From the NCBI RefSeq assembly GCF_012273895.1, contig NC_052118.1, forward strand, positions 3,162,001 to 3,226,000: a DNA stretch of 64,000 nucleotides, in the 5' to 3' direction. Numbering within the stretch: the stretch's first letter is position 1; each line of letters begins with the position of its first letter. Shown in pieces: positions 37,292 through 48,935 of the stretch. The position numbers and the translations under genes are program-made. The notes beneath the pieces are model-generated. The model was not told the DNA's origin. It was given only the letters and a program-made list of their open reading frames with translations, and did not search any database. Source of the stretch: Zerene cesonia (Eukaryota; Arthropoda; Insecta; Lepidoptera; Pieridae).

Positions 37292-38051
37292 GAATTATCA
37301 CCTTTTAAAAACACACTTCGCACATTGTTCAATAATATTTCTTGAGAATTAACTCGATAATGCCATTCAATTTTATGTTCGGTCAACGACAGTCTACGGT
37401 ATATAATGAGAATACTTGACATTTAAAATTCTTGAAGGAACTTTCCCAATAAGACTTATTTTTTACTATGGAACGTGCAATAAGGCCGTCTAGAGAACCA
37501 GACACAATAAATCCAGATTTATAAAGATAGAAGACTTTTTATGTGGCGTCTAAAGCAAACTCTTAAAGGGCTTAACGAAACAGCAGCTGAGACGTAATTT
37601 CAGAAAGATGACTATCAGAAAGTTTATTAGAATTCGCTTATGAATTATATATAAAAATCATAACCGTTATCTTTACTTTCAAATGACCAACCATAACATT
37701 CGTTTAAATTGGATCTATATAGGAATATAAAATCTAATCGAAGGACAATGTTCTACTCCAATTTTCCTTTAACTATGCACCGTTTTGCCGCGTTATGTTC
37801 ACGGCTCTCCTGGGAACTCGGCCCACAAATGGTCAATGGATACTCAAAGAGTAATATCTGTATATGTTTAATTTGCGCTCGATTTTAATGGAATTATAAT
37901 GAATATAACATCTGCTGCATAAATTATAATAGCTAGAATTCTATACGGTAATTTATGGTTCTCTAATTACGCTTGATCGCACAATTACACACTTAATTAT
38001 CTCAGGTCTATATAATATAAGATATATAAGATAATATTAAGGATATAAAAG

Positions 38052-38205
38052 ATTTTTTATTTGTTTATTGCACTTCAACAAAAATTGTACAGGTAAGGAA
38101 ACTTTAAAAAATATATTAATAACACGGTAATAAAGAAAAAGAGTACAATTTGTTGGGCGGCCTTATCACTCAGGGTGACCTCTTCCAGGCAACCCGGATA
38201 TACGA
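38052..38205 (-). mobile_element. Lepidopteran LINE 3' end
   Basis: On the minus strand: GGTTGCCTGGAAGAGGTCAC, 'gagtgataaggccgccca', then an AATAAACAAATAAA tail. I recognise this as a widespread non-LTR 3' end in moths and butterflies. The clade (CR1 or Jockey type) is uncertain. Only the last 150 bp survive, so it is a dead, 5'-truncated insertion. Confidence 0.7.
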
Positions 38206-38244
38206 TATTTGCACAGGAAACAACCTCTTGTTAAACTGTTCTTA

Positions 38245-41200
38245 ATAATTCACTAAAATGTTTGATCATTGCCGTTATTGGCAGAATATTCGTATAATCA
38301 CACTTATCACACTAATTATACCGATTGGTACTCTATCGTATGCAATAATATGGTTTATTTTTTATCATTGTGTCATTGTATACCATAACTGAAAAATATC
38401 CTTGTATTCGATCTCAATTAGTCAAAACCAGCGAACACATCTGTGTATGAAATCTTTGACTTCATACACATTAAACAGTAGCATTCAGGCTGGCAGTGCT
38501 CACTGCTCACTGTTGATATCATTGCATTATGCCGTCGGGTGGGCTAATGCCACTGTACGACTAAATTGGAACGTCAGTGTGCTAACAACCAAATATAGAC
38601 AAGAAGACGTGCATTGTTTCTCTTAGCATTAGTATAATAGAACTGTTTCGTGGAATTTGATATGGAGCTAAATGTCAGATATAGTCTTATGTCTACGTCT
38701 TAGAGAGAATTATTAGTTGACGTGTGGCACCTGGAAGTTATGTGGAATTTTAAAAAGCACCAAGCGGCAGGCGCGTGTGCCTATTGCATTATTGAAAGCT
38801 ATTTTAATTCCATAGTATTAAACTGACGATACCTTCCTAGAATAAAGAAAGAATAAGGAATAAATAAAGTTGAGGATGTTTTTTTTCGATTTTATATAAA
38901 ATGGACTACCATTTTTCAAAGCAACACGTTTTGTTAAATACATATGCAATTAAGTTTGGTTTAGAATTACACAAGAACTACACTATATCTAATAAACGCA
39001 GAAAATATGGATTACTTTTTTTATAAATAATATAACCGACAGCGCATCCTAATTTAATAACACCATAATATATAGGACTTTCTTTTACAATAATGAAACG
39101 ACAGCAAACGGCGAATACAGCATATTGCGAACAAAACACCATATTAACATTACCACAACACTTTCAATAGCCGATTACCTAACTATCCCATAGAGTTACC
39201 TGATCTATCCCATTTAACCGGCAGATGGTGAAAACGATGATATTATGTAGGGACGTAGTTGAATACTCAATACGCTATTTGCGTAAAAGGGTTTATCGAT
39301 TGTAGGAAATTCGATAATGCTGAAGCGTAAAGGGAATTCATACGCGCGGGTAAACATCGGCATGTTTGTCAAACGCGATTGTGAACCTTTGGCTGCATTA
39401 TCTGTGATGCGCTTCAGGTTAATATTATACGCTAGACTAGATATGTCACTGGATATTGTACGAAGAGTATAGTTTATTACGCAATATATTGTGTTCATTG
39501 CATGGTAAATTTAAATATAAGTAGAGATGCCCTGTGTGATCGAATTATTTAGCAACTGTGTTGTAAAATTTATAAATTAAAATGAATCACCAAATGTGTT
39601 GCTAAGCATAGAACTCGAGAACGGCTTGAATACTATGTTATCGTTTTTGTTAAGACAGGCTTGAGCTAATGATAAAGTTATGTAATTATTTTATTCAATG
39701 TATTTTGCTATATAATTAACTATATAATTTTAGCACAGTTTCAGGTAGAATATGGCAAAGGTTTTCTAAATCGTTACTATGAATAAAATAAAAAAAAAAC
39801 AAAATACGTAAAAAATAAAAACAAAAACGACTGTGTGATTCAACACAAATCATATACGACAATCGCCCCAAACAGGAGTAAACTTGTGCTAGAAACGACC
39901 GATGCCTTCCACTTTACACTAAGCCAGCATTGTTATAGTTAATCATAAACTAAATTGTGTATAAATGTGTATATTGAACAGAAAACTCTTATCAAGTTAA
40001 ATATACCAGTATAATATCATAATTCCTAAATTAGTAATAACTAATATGAATTAAACTACCTTGAATGGCAAAGTCACGGCACCAAATGGAAATTTATTTA
40101 TATATTTGTTATTAAGTCCTTATCAATTTCACGGTTTTTGCGTAGGCTAGTTCAAATGTTCGCAAATTGCCGATACAATTAAAATATTATCATATTAATT
40201 ATTATCTACGTATAAAATCGAAATTAAGTTAACGACTTGCGAATTTATATGGCTGTTATTTACAAATTTCGTAATAAATCTGTGGACTGAATAGATTAGT
40301 AAACTAATATTTTGTTTTTGCAGTCCTTATTTTTAAAACATAAAAATAATATTACTATTCCTATATACCCAATTAATAACTATGATAACCTATCAAATAT
40401 TCTTCAAAACTGTCCAGGAATCTAAGATATATCGATCGTTTATGGTATTACAATAAAAACTGTTTTTATCTCTAACATTATTTGCAAGCCAACTTTTCTA
40501 TTCTGTCTCAGAAGCATTCCCTACGTTTATATGTATATATTGTCTGTGGTATGTCCAGATGTAACTATTTACGTTCTTATGGTTGTTCATGCTCTTTCGT
40601 TTCGTTCACTCTGCTTCATGCTAATTCCACATTAAATGATTCTTATACCGAAAGTTTTGTTCCTTCATTCATACCTAATTGAAACCTTTTCATGTATTTT
40701 CATTGTTATATTTATGAAGGTCCTCCTACTAGATGGTAAAATATGTAAATATTTTATATAGATACATATAAAATATCTATACTTTACGTATCAAATACAC
40801 GACAAGAATATTTTATTGTCTACTCAATGAATCGTGATCAAGTTATTAGGATGTGCTATTCCATTGCGTGTCACGATTGGTGATTATATTATTTAAAAAT
40901 ATATGTAAGCAGCAATGTATTTGAGAGAAAAATATAGGCGTAACATTAGAAGGTAATTGCTTGTGCATTAGTCCACTACAGAAATCGTGATTTTGTTTAT
41001 TGATCAGGAACTGGCCTGTCACAATTGGCTGCCATTGTATTCAAATTAGATATTTTAACATTATACTTAACACTTTAAATGAGATATTACATTGATTTAT
41101 AATATAATTATGTGTTTGTATTGTAAATTATAAAATGTAACAAATGCGTAAAATAGTGCAAAATGTATTGTTTATTTGCTTTGATCGAACGAACGATCGA

Positions 41201-41620
41201 ACTATATATAGCGAACTGTTCTATAAATGTATTTATACTGTTTATACCGATTTGTCTTTTGAGAGCTGGCTCCGGATTATAGAGATTTTAGATTATTGAG
41301 ACCTATTCATCCGTGTAATGTATCAATAGATAAAAACACATCATTGGTCTCTATGATCGACAAAAATTTTCTTCTCCTTATAGTGCCTTCTCCTTTGAGA
41401 GCTTGGCAATAATTACGACTATATCAATTTTGGAAGCCGCTGTTCTAAAAAATGATTTAGTGCTTTTTCTAAACCATTGACGTAACCATCTGCCGCCAGG
41501 TCTCCTTCTACCAGAAAATTTGCATAGCATGATTAGTTGAAGGAGTTCATATTTCCTGGTGACACATGACATGACCAAAATATTATAATTTCCTTTTCTT
41601 TGATAGTTGAAGATAAAAAT
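38245..41620. other. AT-rich unique sequence, no gene found
   Basis: No recognisable repeat. A 94-codon minus frame at 39214-39498 lies in a mildly GC-richer patch but has no domain I can name. Confidence 0.5.
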
Positions 41621-41623
41621 GGC

Positions 41624-41648
41624 ATAGGTTATAGGTTATAGGTTATAG
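41624..41648 (+). repeat. Short tandem repeat (ATAGGTT)3.6
   Basis: Three and a half perfect 7-bp units. It contains TTA and AGG strings, but the phase is not the insect telomere repeat TTAGG. Confidence 0.8.
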
Positions 41649-42442
41649 ATGCGGCAATAATAGTAAAATTAACCATTAAATAACCATAAAACTCTAACAA
41701 TTTGAAATAGAATCGTCTAGATAAAGTGAACATAATGTATGGAGCAATATAGTTTATTAGAAAGCAAACCCGGGCTGTGCGCCCGACAGGCGGGTCGTTT
41801 TTTAAATTCGCTACGTAAATCTTTATTACCCTGGACTTTCGGGTGATTTGTGAACAGTAATAAATTGGTATTATTGGAATTAGATTTTTTATTGCATTGT
41901 TATTTGCTTAGGTGTTGGGCAGAGGTTTATTTGAAACGAATAGATATTAAGTTTGTTCATTCATGTAGCTTTACGGACATTGACCAAATTAACGAAGTTT
42001 ATTATTAAAATATTATTATATTACTAAAAACCGCCGTAAAATTAACGTTAAATAGATAACGTTAATAAACATTTCGAGAATACACTTACAAGTAATTTCC
42101 AAGTAAATATAAAAGTGCACCAAGGACAGGTTGTGGTCTCTGTACAGAGGTAAACTAATAAATATTTTATAACATCAACATCTAAAATCTGTATCAATTG
42201 ATCGGAAAACTCACTCGCCCGTAAGCGTAGACTTGTCACAAACATTTGAAACGTGATTCGCTTCACAACCGTCGCCTTGTATACAACAGCTAGAACGAGT
42301 ATAATAACTATGTGCAGTGTCTATAGTTTTAATAAGAATGTATATTTTAGTTAATTTTGCTATTATTGTTTTTATAATATCTGCAAAAATATAGATATGT
42401 GTTTGGATAATAGTTACAAATTTTAAATGTTTAAATTAAATG

Positions 42443-42785
42443 AGGTAGTCGAGCACGCTTCGACACGAATTGGGCCAGCTCGCACCAGGGAAGTACCACA
42501 CCCCCACAAAAGACCGGCGTGAAATAGCATACTGTTATGTTTCGTTCGGTGAGTGGGGGAGCCGGAGGCCTTTTTTCCTTACTCGTCCCATTCCTTTCAT
42601 TTATTTCTCCCGTTAATCATTTTTTAATCCCTTTCCTTTTCCCTACCAGCTTTTTCAAGTCAGTAAATCATGTAATGCATAAGCCATGCAAATAACCTTG
42701 CACCTTTGGAAATGTTCGTGGGCGGTGATAGCGCTTACCATCAGGCGACCCATCAGTAAAGGATTGCTGACTATGACATAAAAAA
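42443..42785 (+). mobile_element. SINE family S1, full length, diverged 3' half
   Basis: The 5' half (GGTAGTCGAGCACGCTTCGA to 'ggtgagtgggggagccggag') is close to the other copies. The 3' half has drifted and its hairpin is no longer obvious. Ends 'gactatgacataaaaaa'. Confidence 0.8.
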
Positions 42786-43420
42786 TGTCTGTAGTGTCTA
42801 TTCATGAATCAATTTGTTCTGACACTATTTATAATCAAAAGTCACAGACTTGTGAAGATGTCGGTTTATAAATTTAAACTTGAATATAATATTAATCCCT
42901 CATATTTAACGATACAAACATATATTTGAACCACAATAAGTAATCTCATATTTAATTAAATACTATGATGTTCCGATAGCTATTAGCTATTTTGATGTTT
43001 AATATTTTAACTTCAGCTGCTTTAAAAGCAAAAAGATAGAAATTATCAGGAAATCGCTATTGGAACGCGAATAAAAAGTATGCAAAAGGTCTGCAAGTTC
43101 TTCATTTTCTGGATAAAGCAAGTGAGCGTTTTATTAAAAGTGCTTAATAGTAAAATTGTTCTCAATTAGTTGAATGTGGAAGTATAGCACTATCTGTTTA
43201 TTTTGTTTTACAAATAGATTGTTTCATTCGAAATATAATAATTTAAAACTCAATTTTTTTGTTCTCTTGTTGACACTAGGTCGCAACTACAGTTTAAAGA
43301 GAACTGTTTTACAATTTTTGTGTAACTCAATTTCGAAGACATTTTATTTCATTTTTTTAAGTTTACAATAATACACACATTTTATAATTAACTAATAAAT
43401 GTATTTGAATCAGTTTAACA

Positions 43421-43599
43421 TCACAATAATATAATAAATGTGAATGTTTGTTTGTTTGAATGTTTGTCCGTCAATCATACAGAAACTTCACAACGGATTT
43501 TGATGAAATTTGGTATACAGGCAGGGTGTGAGCTGGCTTGGGTGATAGATACGTTTTATCCCGATTAAATGCTCCCTTGGGATAACACAGGAAGTCTAG
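43421..43599 (+). mobile_element. TC/CTAG element, family E
   Basis: Starts TCACAATAATATAATAAATG, continues 'tgtttgtttgtttgaatg' and 'ttttgatgaaatttggtata', ends GTCTAG (43594-43599). Same plan as B and C with a different middle. Separated by only about 10 bp from the next repeat. Confidence 0.6.
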
Positions 43600-43609
43600 T
43601 ATAATATAT

Positions 43610-43905
43610 ACTAGCTGTGACCCGCGGTTGAAACCGCGTAAGTCCGTATCCCGTAGGAATATCGGTATAAAAAGTGCCTATGTGTTATTTCAGTTGTCCA
43701 GCTATCTACGAAGCAAAATAGTATTATTATTCACCAATAGATGTCAGGAAAAAAAAACACGAATAAAACACGAATATGACATTTTCTAAAAAAAATTCCT
43801 AGCTAGATCGATTTATCGCCCCGAAACCCCCTATTTACTAAATTTCATGAAAATCGTTGGAGCCGATTCCGAGATTCCAATTATATATATATATACAAGA
43901 ATTGC
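43610..43905 (-). mobile_element. Composite: family B end joined to an RTE-like tail
   Basis: 43610-43720 is the family B terminal region in reverse ('accgcgtaagtccgtatccc', 'gtaggaatatcgg', 'cagctatctacg'). From about 43720 it changes to another tail: 'ttcctagctagatcgattta', 'cgttggagccgattccgaga', 'ttccaattatatatatata'. Either two elements are adjacent or one chimeric family exists. Confidence 0.6.
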
Positions 43906-45389
43906 TCGTTTAAAAGGTATAAGATTTAAAAAAATGATGATAGTGTTGCCTTACCAATTACCATGGTAAATAATAGTCGAAGCAGAATGACCTTGCACGG
44001 ACTGTTAGCATATCAACATGAGTTTAATTAAAAATTTAGTACAAAAATACCGCTTGGCGATAACCCACCCAATGGGTATATTCCATAATGACAACAAGAG
44101 GTATGTATCTCTAATCATCCATCGATATTATTCAATTGCTTCCAATTTGCTAGTTGAAATTGCAGCTATCAACGCTAGTAGGTACCCATTGCTTAATTAT
44201 TTATTACTTAGTTCAATTATTGAGTTTCATATGCGTGCGTATCTAAATTTATTATGATGGTTTGTTTTTATAGGGCTTTTGCTTTATTAAAAGATGCCAT
44301 ATGTTATTTATCATTTAATGTTGACTGGAAGAAAATCTATGAAGCATGGATATTATGTCAAGAACATATAATATGTTATGAATGTTAATCAAACAGGTCA
44401 CGCTGCAAATACAGTTCTTGCATATAGAGAGAAAACAATTGATTTAATAGTTTAGTACCTATATGTTGTAATATAATTAACAAATTATATTAAATATTAA
44501 ATGATCATCGCCAATTTTGATATTTTCATAGGCTCCTTGTTTGAATTAGCCGGTGTGCAAAATAAGGTTTAAAAGGTTAAAAACGTAAGGTAAAGTTTCC
44601 GTTAAAGAACGAAAATAAATTGCTATCTTAATATTTTTAATTAAAATATGGATTAATCGAACTATTAATTGCATATTAACTTTATAACGCTAATGGGTCC
44701 GGGTGATTTATGTCTCAATACACAAAAGCTATAAATAAAAGTCTTGTCAGACTTTAATCACTACCTTTGAAGTTGCCTGTAATGTGGCTGACGTTGTAAG
44801 TGGCGCACTAATGATCAATTGTTACAAAATAATGCATACACTCGCGCCGAAATGAAAAACGGGGGTAGAAAATTGCCCCATTATAAAGAGACCCTCATTT
44901 ATTCCATTTTATTTGGATGGATGTTAAACAAAGTACTGGTCAAAGTGAAAAACGAATGATGGTTGGACAAATTACATCTAATCATTTCCTAAACAAAGTT
45001 GTGTATTGAAGGATAGATAACATAATATAAAATATAAAGATATAATATAGGCATGAAGGCTCTGACTCATGAAAATATTTTGTTTATAATTATATCAAAC
45101 TTAATAATATTAGTTCATTTTCGATTTCATTTATCTACAAACAGAAGCTTATTTCATTTACCAGCGTAGACATGACATACAATTAGGGAGATTCTTATGT
45201 TTATAAAATATAATATAAAGAATTTTTATCAAAATAGAGACTTATAAACAAGTACAATTGTACCTTCGTCTGTGTATTAAAGATATATTAATTTATCGTG
45301 TGTTTAAGACTACATTAATAGAGGAAAGTCTAGTCTGTAACCGAATTCCCTCTCTGTGTATTTTAAATCTAAATGAGGTACACACTCCG
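43906..45389. other. AT-rich unique sequence, no gene found
   Basis: The 79-codon plus frame at 44018-44257 has no recognisable domain. No repeat identified. Confidence 0.5.
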
Positions 45390-45397
45390 ACATTATT

Positions 45398-45624
45398 TTT
45401 TATGTCATAGCGGGCAACTGAGCCGGTGGTTCCCCTGATGGTAAGCGAACACCACCATCCATAAACATTCGCAAATGAAAGGGTAAAGGAAAGGATTAAC
45501 GACCGGCTTCCCCATTCACCGTACGAAACACAGTGGCATGCCACTATTTCACGCCGGTTTTCTGTGGGGGTGTGAGCTGACCCAATTCGTGCCGAAGCGT
45601 GCTCGACTTCCACAATAGAATTAC
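45398..45624 (-). mobile_element. SINE family S1 with possible 8-bp target duplication
   Basis: Runs from TTTATGTCATAGCGGGCAAC to 'gccgaagcgtgctcgacttc' and 'cacaata'. ACATTATT occurs at 45390-45397 and again at 45625-45632, a candidate target-site duplication. About 100 bp shorter than 60498-60854 because the hairpin and pyrimidine-rich middle are reduced. A 126-codon minus frame spans it and is not a gene. Confidence 0.75.
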
Positions 45625-46134
45625 ACATTATTAAAATATTGTATTCTATAAAAATGCAATACAATTTTGGCATGTTAAGTTATAAAATTATTAATAATCA
45701 ATATTATGAAACTTTATTACAAAGCAGAATAGATTTGTAAAAAAAGACAATATTAGACACAGTTCTGATGTAAAAAATGGTATCGTATTATTTCTAAGTG
45801 TCTTGAAATTCAACTTCGATTTATTCACACGTATTCCGTTTCATGTAGAAATATTAATATTATCGAATCTAACACGAAATTCTGCTCAGTGTGATGATAA
45901 GGTACGATGGACCACGACTTGCACGAGGCTTGGGGCTAGGAAATTGTATTATCTCAGAATATTGTCCTTCAAAACGAAATAAATGTATCAATTGAATATA
46001 TTTAAAAAACAGACAAGTTGATTTTTGAGATTTTCTAGTAACTATATACAAAAAGTTTAAGACAAAGGGGGTATAATTCCTACTTTTGCTAGGAAAACCG
46101 TCCACATATTAATTAAATGGCATCATAACAAACA

Positions 46135-46330
46135 TCCTACTAATATCATAAACGCGAAAGTTTGTAGGGATATGTGTGCGTTCCGTTTTCACGCAAAAAC
46201 TACTGAACCGATTACGATGAAATTTGGTACGTAGACAGCTGAACAACTGGAACAACATAAAGGCAACTTTTTATCCCGATATTCCTACGGGAAATGGATT
46301 AACGCGGGTGAAACCGCGGGGCGCAGCTAG
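46135..46330 (+). mobile_element. TC/CTAG element, family B, full length
   Basis: Starts TCCTACTAATATCATAAACG and ends GCGCAGCTAG. Interior 'ttcacgcaaaaactactgaa', 'cgatgaaatttggtacgtag', 'gcgggtgaaaccgcggggcg'. 196 bp, no coding. Inserted after A, as Helitrons do, but no autonomous partner is present. Confidence 0.7.
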
Positions 46331-46497
46331 TCTACACTAATATTATAAAGAGGAAAACTTTGTTTGTTTGGTTGTAATGAATAGGCTCAAAAACTACTGG
46401 ACCGATTTTAAAATTCTTTCACCATTCGAAAGCTACATTATCCACGAGTAACATAAACTATATATGTACCACGGGCGAAGCCGGGGCGAACAGCTAG
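46331..46497 (+). mobile_element. TC/CTAG element, family C, full length
   Basis: Starts TCTACACTAATATTATAAAG immediately after the CTAG of the family B copy and ends AACAGCTAG. Interior 'gtaatgaataggctcaaaaa' and 'ccacgggcgaagccggggcg'. It is the best complete example of the family in the window at 167 bp. Confidence 0.7.
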
Positions 46498-46517
46498 TTA
46501 TTTATAAATACGAGAGT

Positions 46518-46614
46518 TAGTACCTACTAACCATGTATTACCAAAGTGAGTAGGTACAAATTGGGGAGTGAAGATGAAAAGAAAAAATTATATCTCATCT
46601 CATCTTCACTTCCC
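46518..46614. repeat. Two adjacent hairpins
   Basis: GTACCTACT (46518-46526) pairs with AGTAGGTAC (46549-46557). Just after it, GGGGAGTGAAGATGA (46563-46577) pairs with TCATCTTCACTTCCC (46600-46614) with one G-U. Non-coding; purpose unknown. Confidence 0.5.
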
Positions 46615-47180
46615 TTTTCAAAGTAACAACTTTCACGTGATTGTTCTTCGAACATTTCTTATATAACAAAATATTTATTATAAAAAATATGTTTCTTGAC
46701 AGTGGGCTTTACGATTACGTAAAGTCCAGAAAGTAATCCACCGACTATCAAACTAATAACCGAAAACTGTTTCGGTTGTCGGTGACTTCTCTCTTAACAT
46801 CTCAACAACAAGCGTCAATCAGGCGTCAGGTACCAAAATGATAAGAAAACTGCAATTAAAATAAATATCAGAACATAAAAAATTGACTCATAAGCGCGTC
46901 TGAACATTCAAACCCCAATATAAGATGTAATAATATGTAATGATAATGTGACTGTTAATTAAAATGAGAGTAGTGAATGACATCAAAAATTGCAGCTCAT
47001 TTCATAGCCACAACGGTCTAGAGGCGTGATCACGAACGCGAACGTGTTGCGAGATCCACGCTATTGTCGTGGACTCGTTTCGGTGAACGTTAAATAATTA
47101 CTTGTACCCTTTTAAAGGTATTTGAACGGTATTTCGTTTATATAGTACTTTATATTCTGATCAATGGTTATAATGTGATG

Positions 47181-47195
47181 CGTTTTATTACATAA
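47181..47195 (+). repeat. 15-bp target-site duplication, left
   Basis: CGTTTTATTACATAA, exactly repeated at 47401-47415, brackets SINE S3. Confidence 0.9.
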
Positions 47196-47400
47196 ATAAG
47201 TGAAGTCCCGTGTCCCCTACTGGGGTATGGGGCAGATGATATACATCTGTTTCAATGATCGATTTTCTTTATGGACAAGTAGGTGATCAGCCTTCTGTGT
47301 CCTGCCAGACCGAGACATTTTTTTTTATTGTCCCCACCGGGAATCGAACCCAGGACCCCTCGGTTCTACGCACGCGTTTACCATTGTACCAAAGAGACGT
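47196..47400 (-). mobile_element. tRNA-derived SINE S3, full length
   Basis: On the minus strand the head carries an A box TGGTACAATGG (47381-47391) and a B box GGTTCGATTCC (47340-47350), the internal promoter for RNA polymerase III. The body continues through 'gtctcggtctggcaggacac' and ends without a long A-run at 'cagtaggggacacgggactt'. The perfect 15-bp target duplication shows retroposition and a fairly recent insertion. It is a SINE and not a functional tRNA gene, because it has a 3' body and the cloverleaf arms are imperfect. Confidence 0.85.
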
Positions 47401-47415
47401 CGTTTTATTACATAA
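47401..47415 (+). repeat. 15-bp target-site duplication, right
   Basis: Exact copy of 47181-47195. Confidence 0.9.
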
Positions 47416-48734
47416 TTGATGAATATTTTGTATTACTAGTTTCAGTTATCGATGGCTAAATGCTATTAAATTGACGTTTGTTATCTGTGTAAATAAAAAA
47501 TCAAATAGTTAATATCTTAAAAGGTCGAAATTTTTCTAAAGTGCAGGTAAAGCCTTATGTGAATACTACCTTTCCGATTAGAGACTGCCCAAATGCCATC
47601 TCAATGTTTTACAGATGAGTGCCATTCCTTACCTTTCTTACAAGTGCCATACAATCAATAAAGATCTATTACATTCAGTATCATATGTTATTTTTAAAGT
47701 ACATTTCGCTCTATAACCTCACATCAGCCTACAGATCTAATCTGGTTCCGAAACCTTGCGAGTCGATAGTTATCACTCATGATCGAGTGTTTTTGTTCAA
47801 ATTCAAATTAGAACAAAACTGTAATTAGCAATCCATTAATTAGGCCACATGTAACATGATAGGTTTTTTATTCCAACACTACACTTCCGTAATAACAATT
47901 ATTATATTTGTAACCGAAAAAATATAATTAACGAGGCATTTGACATGGTTATCTTTGAGCAAGGAGCAATACTAATTATTGGTTCTTTTATGTGTTTATT
48001 TCCTTGTGATTTACCCTTTCTTAGCATTCAGAATGTTAATTGTATTATAATAAATACTATATAAATAATAATTGTTTAATCTTTAATGGAAAGTATTCCA
48101 AAGAAATGAACTAAATTTATATTTTATGTTTGTAAACAATTGTTTAATTTTCGCAAAGGATACTTATTTGAGCAACTTATAAATTCATTCTTATCCAAAA
48201 TATAATAATAGGACGTTATGTAAATAAATAATGATATTTTTAGAAAAATGTACCTTGTAATTATAAACTGACTTAGCATTACCAATTTGAACCTAAACAT
48301 AAAATTATAAAAAATTAATCACACGAAATCCCAAAAGCACGTTTTATTCCAAATCGCGATAACTTTAATAAGCGAGCTTACTTAAATATATTCTATGTAA
48401 ATATAAGCTTAACCATAATACTCGCTCTCAAAATAAGCCTGTGTAAAATAATTTCATTCATGAATGAAGGAAGCGAGTGGAAAGGGGATCATGTATGGAA
48501 TACTTCGGCAAATCCTTTATCGGCATCGTAGAGCGAGAAAAATCGCATCAGATTATTTTATGGAATGGATTTTTTGTTGTTCAGACTTGAATTATACGTT
48601 CATGTATATAGGTCGTTTTCTATTCATACAGTCCCTTGCTGTTATAGCCATTATTAAATACATATAATTTTTTTAAGTCTGCATTTGACTTTTAATATAA
48701 AATTCTGTTATGATCTCAAGTAAAACCTTCTGGC
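47416..48734. other. AT-rich unique sequence, no gene found
   Basis: Only short frames without recognisable domains and no repeat shared elsewhere. Confidence 0.5.
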
Positions 48735-48935
48735 CACTTATTATATAAAACGCAAAACTGACTGACTGACTGACACTGTATAGCTGAAAATGCTGTACCG
48801 ATTGAACTAGAATTTGGCATGTAGATAGCCACAATCATATAGACATCCGTTACAAAAGGATGATGTTAAATTCTATCTACAAGCTGATAAAATAGGGGAT
48901 GAAACTTTGCATACTAAAGATTATTTTGATTTCAG
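48735..48935 (+). repeat. Family H repeat with GACT microsatellite
   Basis: 'aaaacgcaaaactgactgac' plus further GACT units, then 'accgattgaactagaatttg' and 'gcatgtagatagcc', later 'aataggggatgaaactttg'. I recognise this arrangement as a common arthropod repeat. It shares the AATTTGG-GTAGATAGC core with families B, D and E. Confidence 0.55.

Noticed and set aside
45293..45673. A 126-codon minus-strand frame
   Set aside because: It lies across the S1 SINE and reads the same antisense sequence as other S1 copies.
47340..47391. Possible functional tRNA gene on the minus strand
   Set aside because: It is the head of a SINE bracketed by a 15-bp target duplication.
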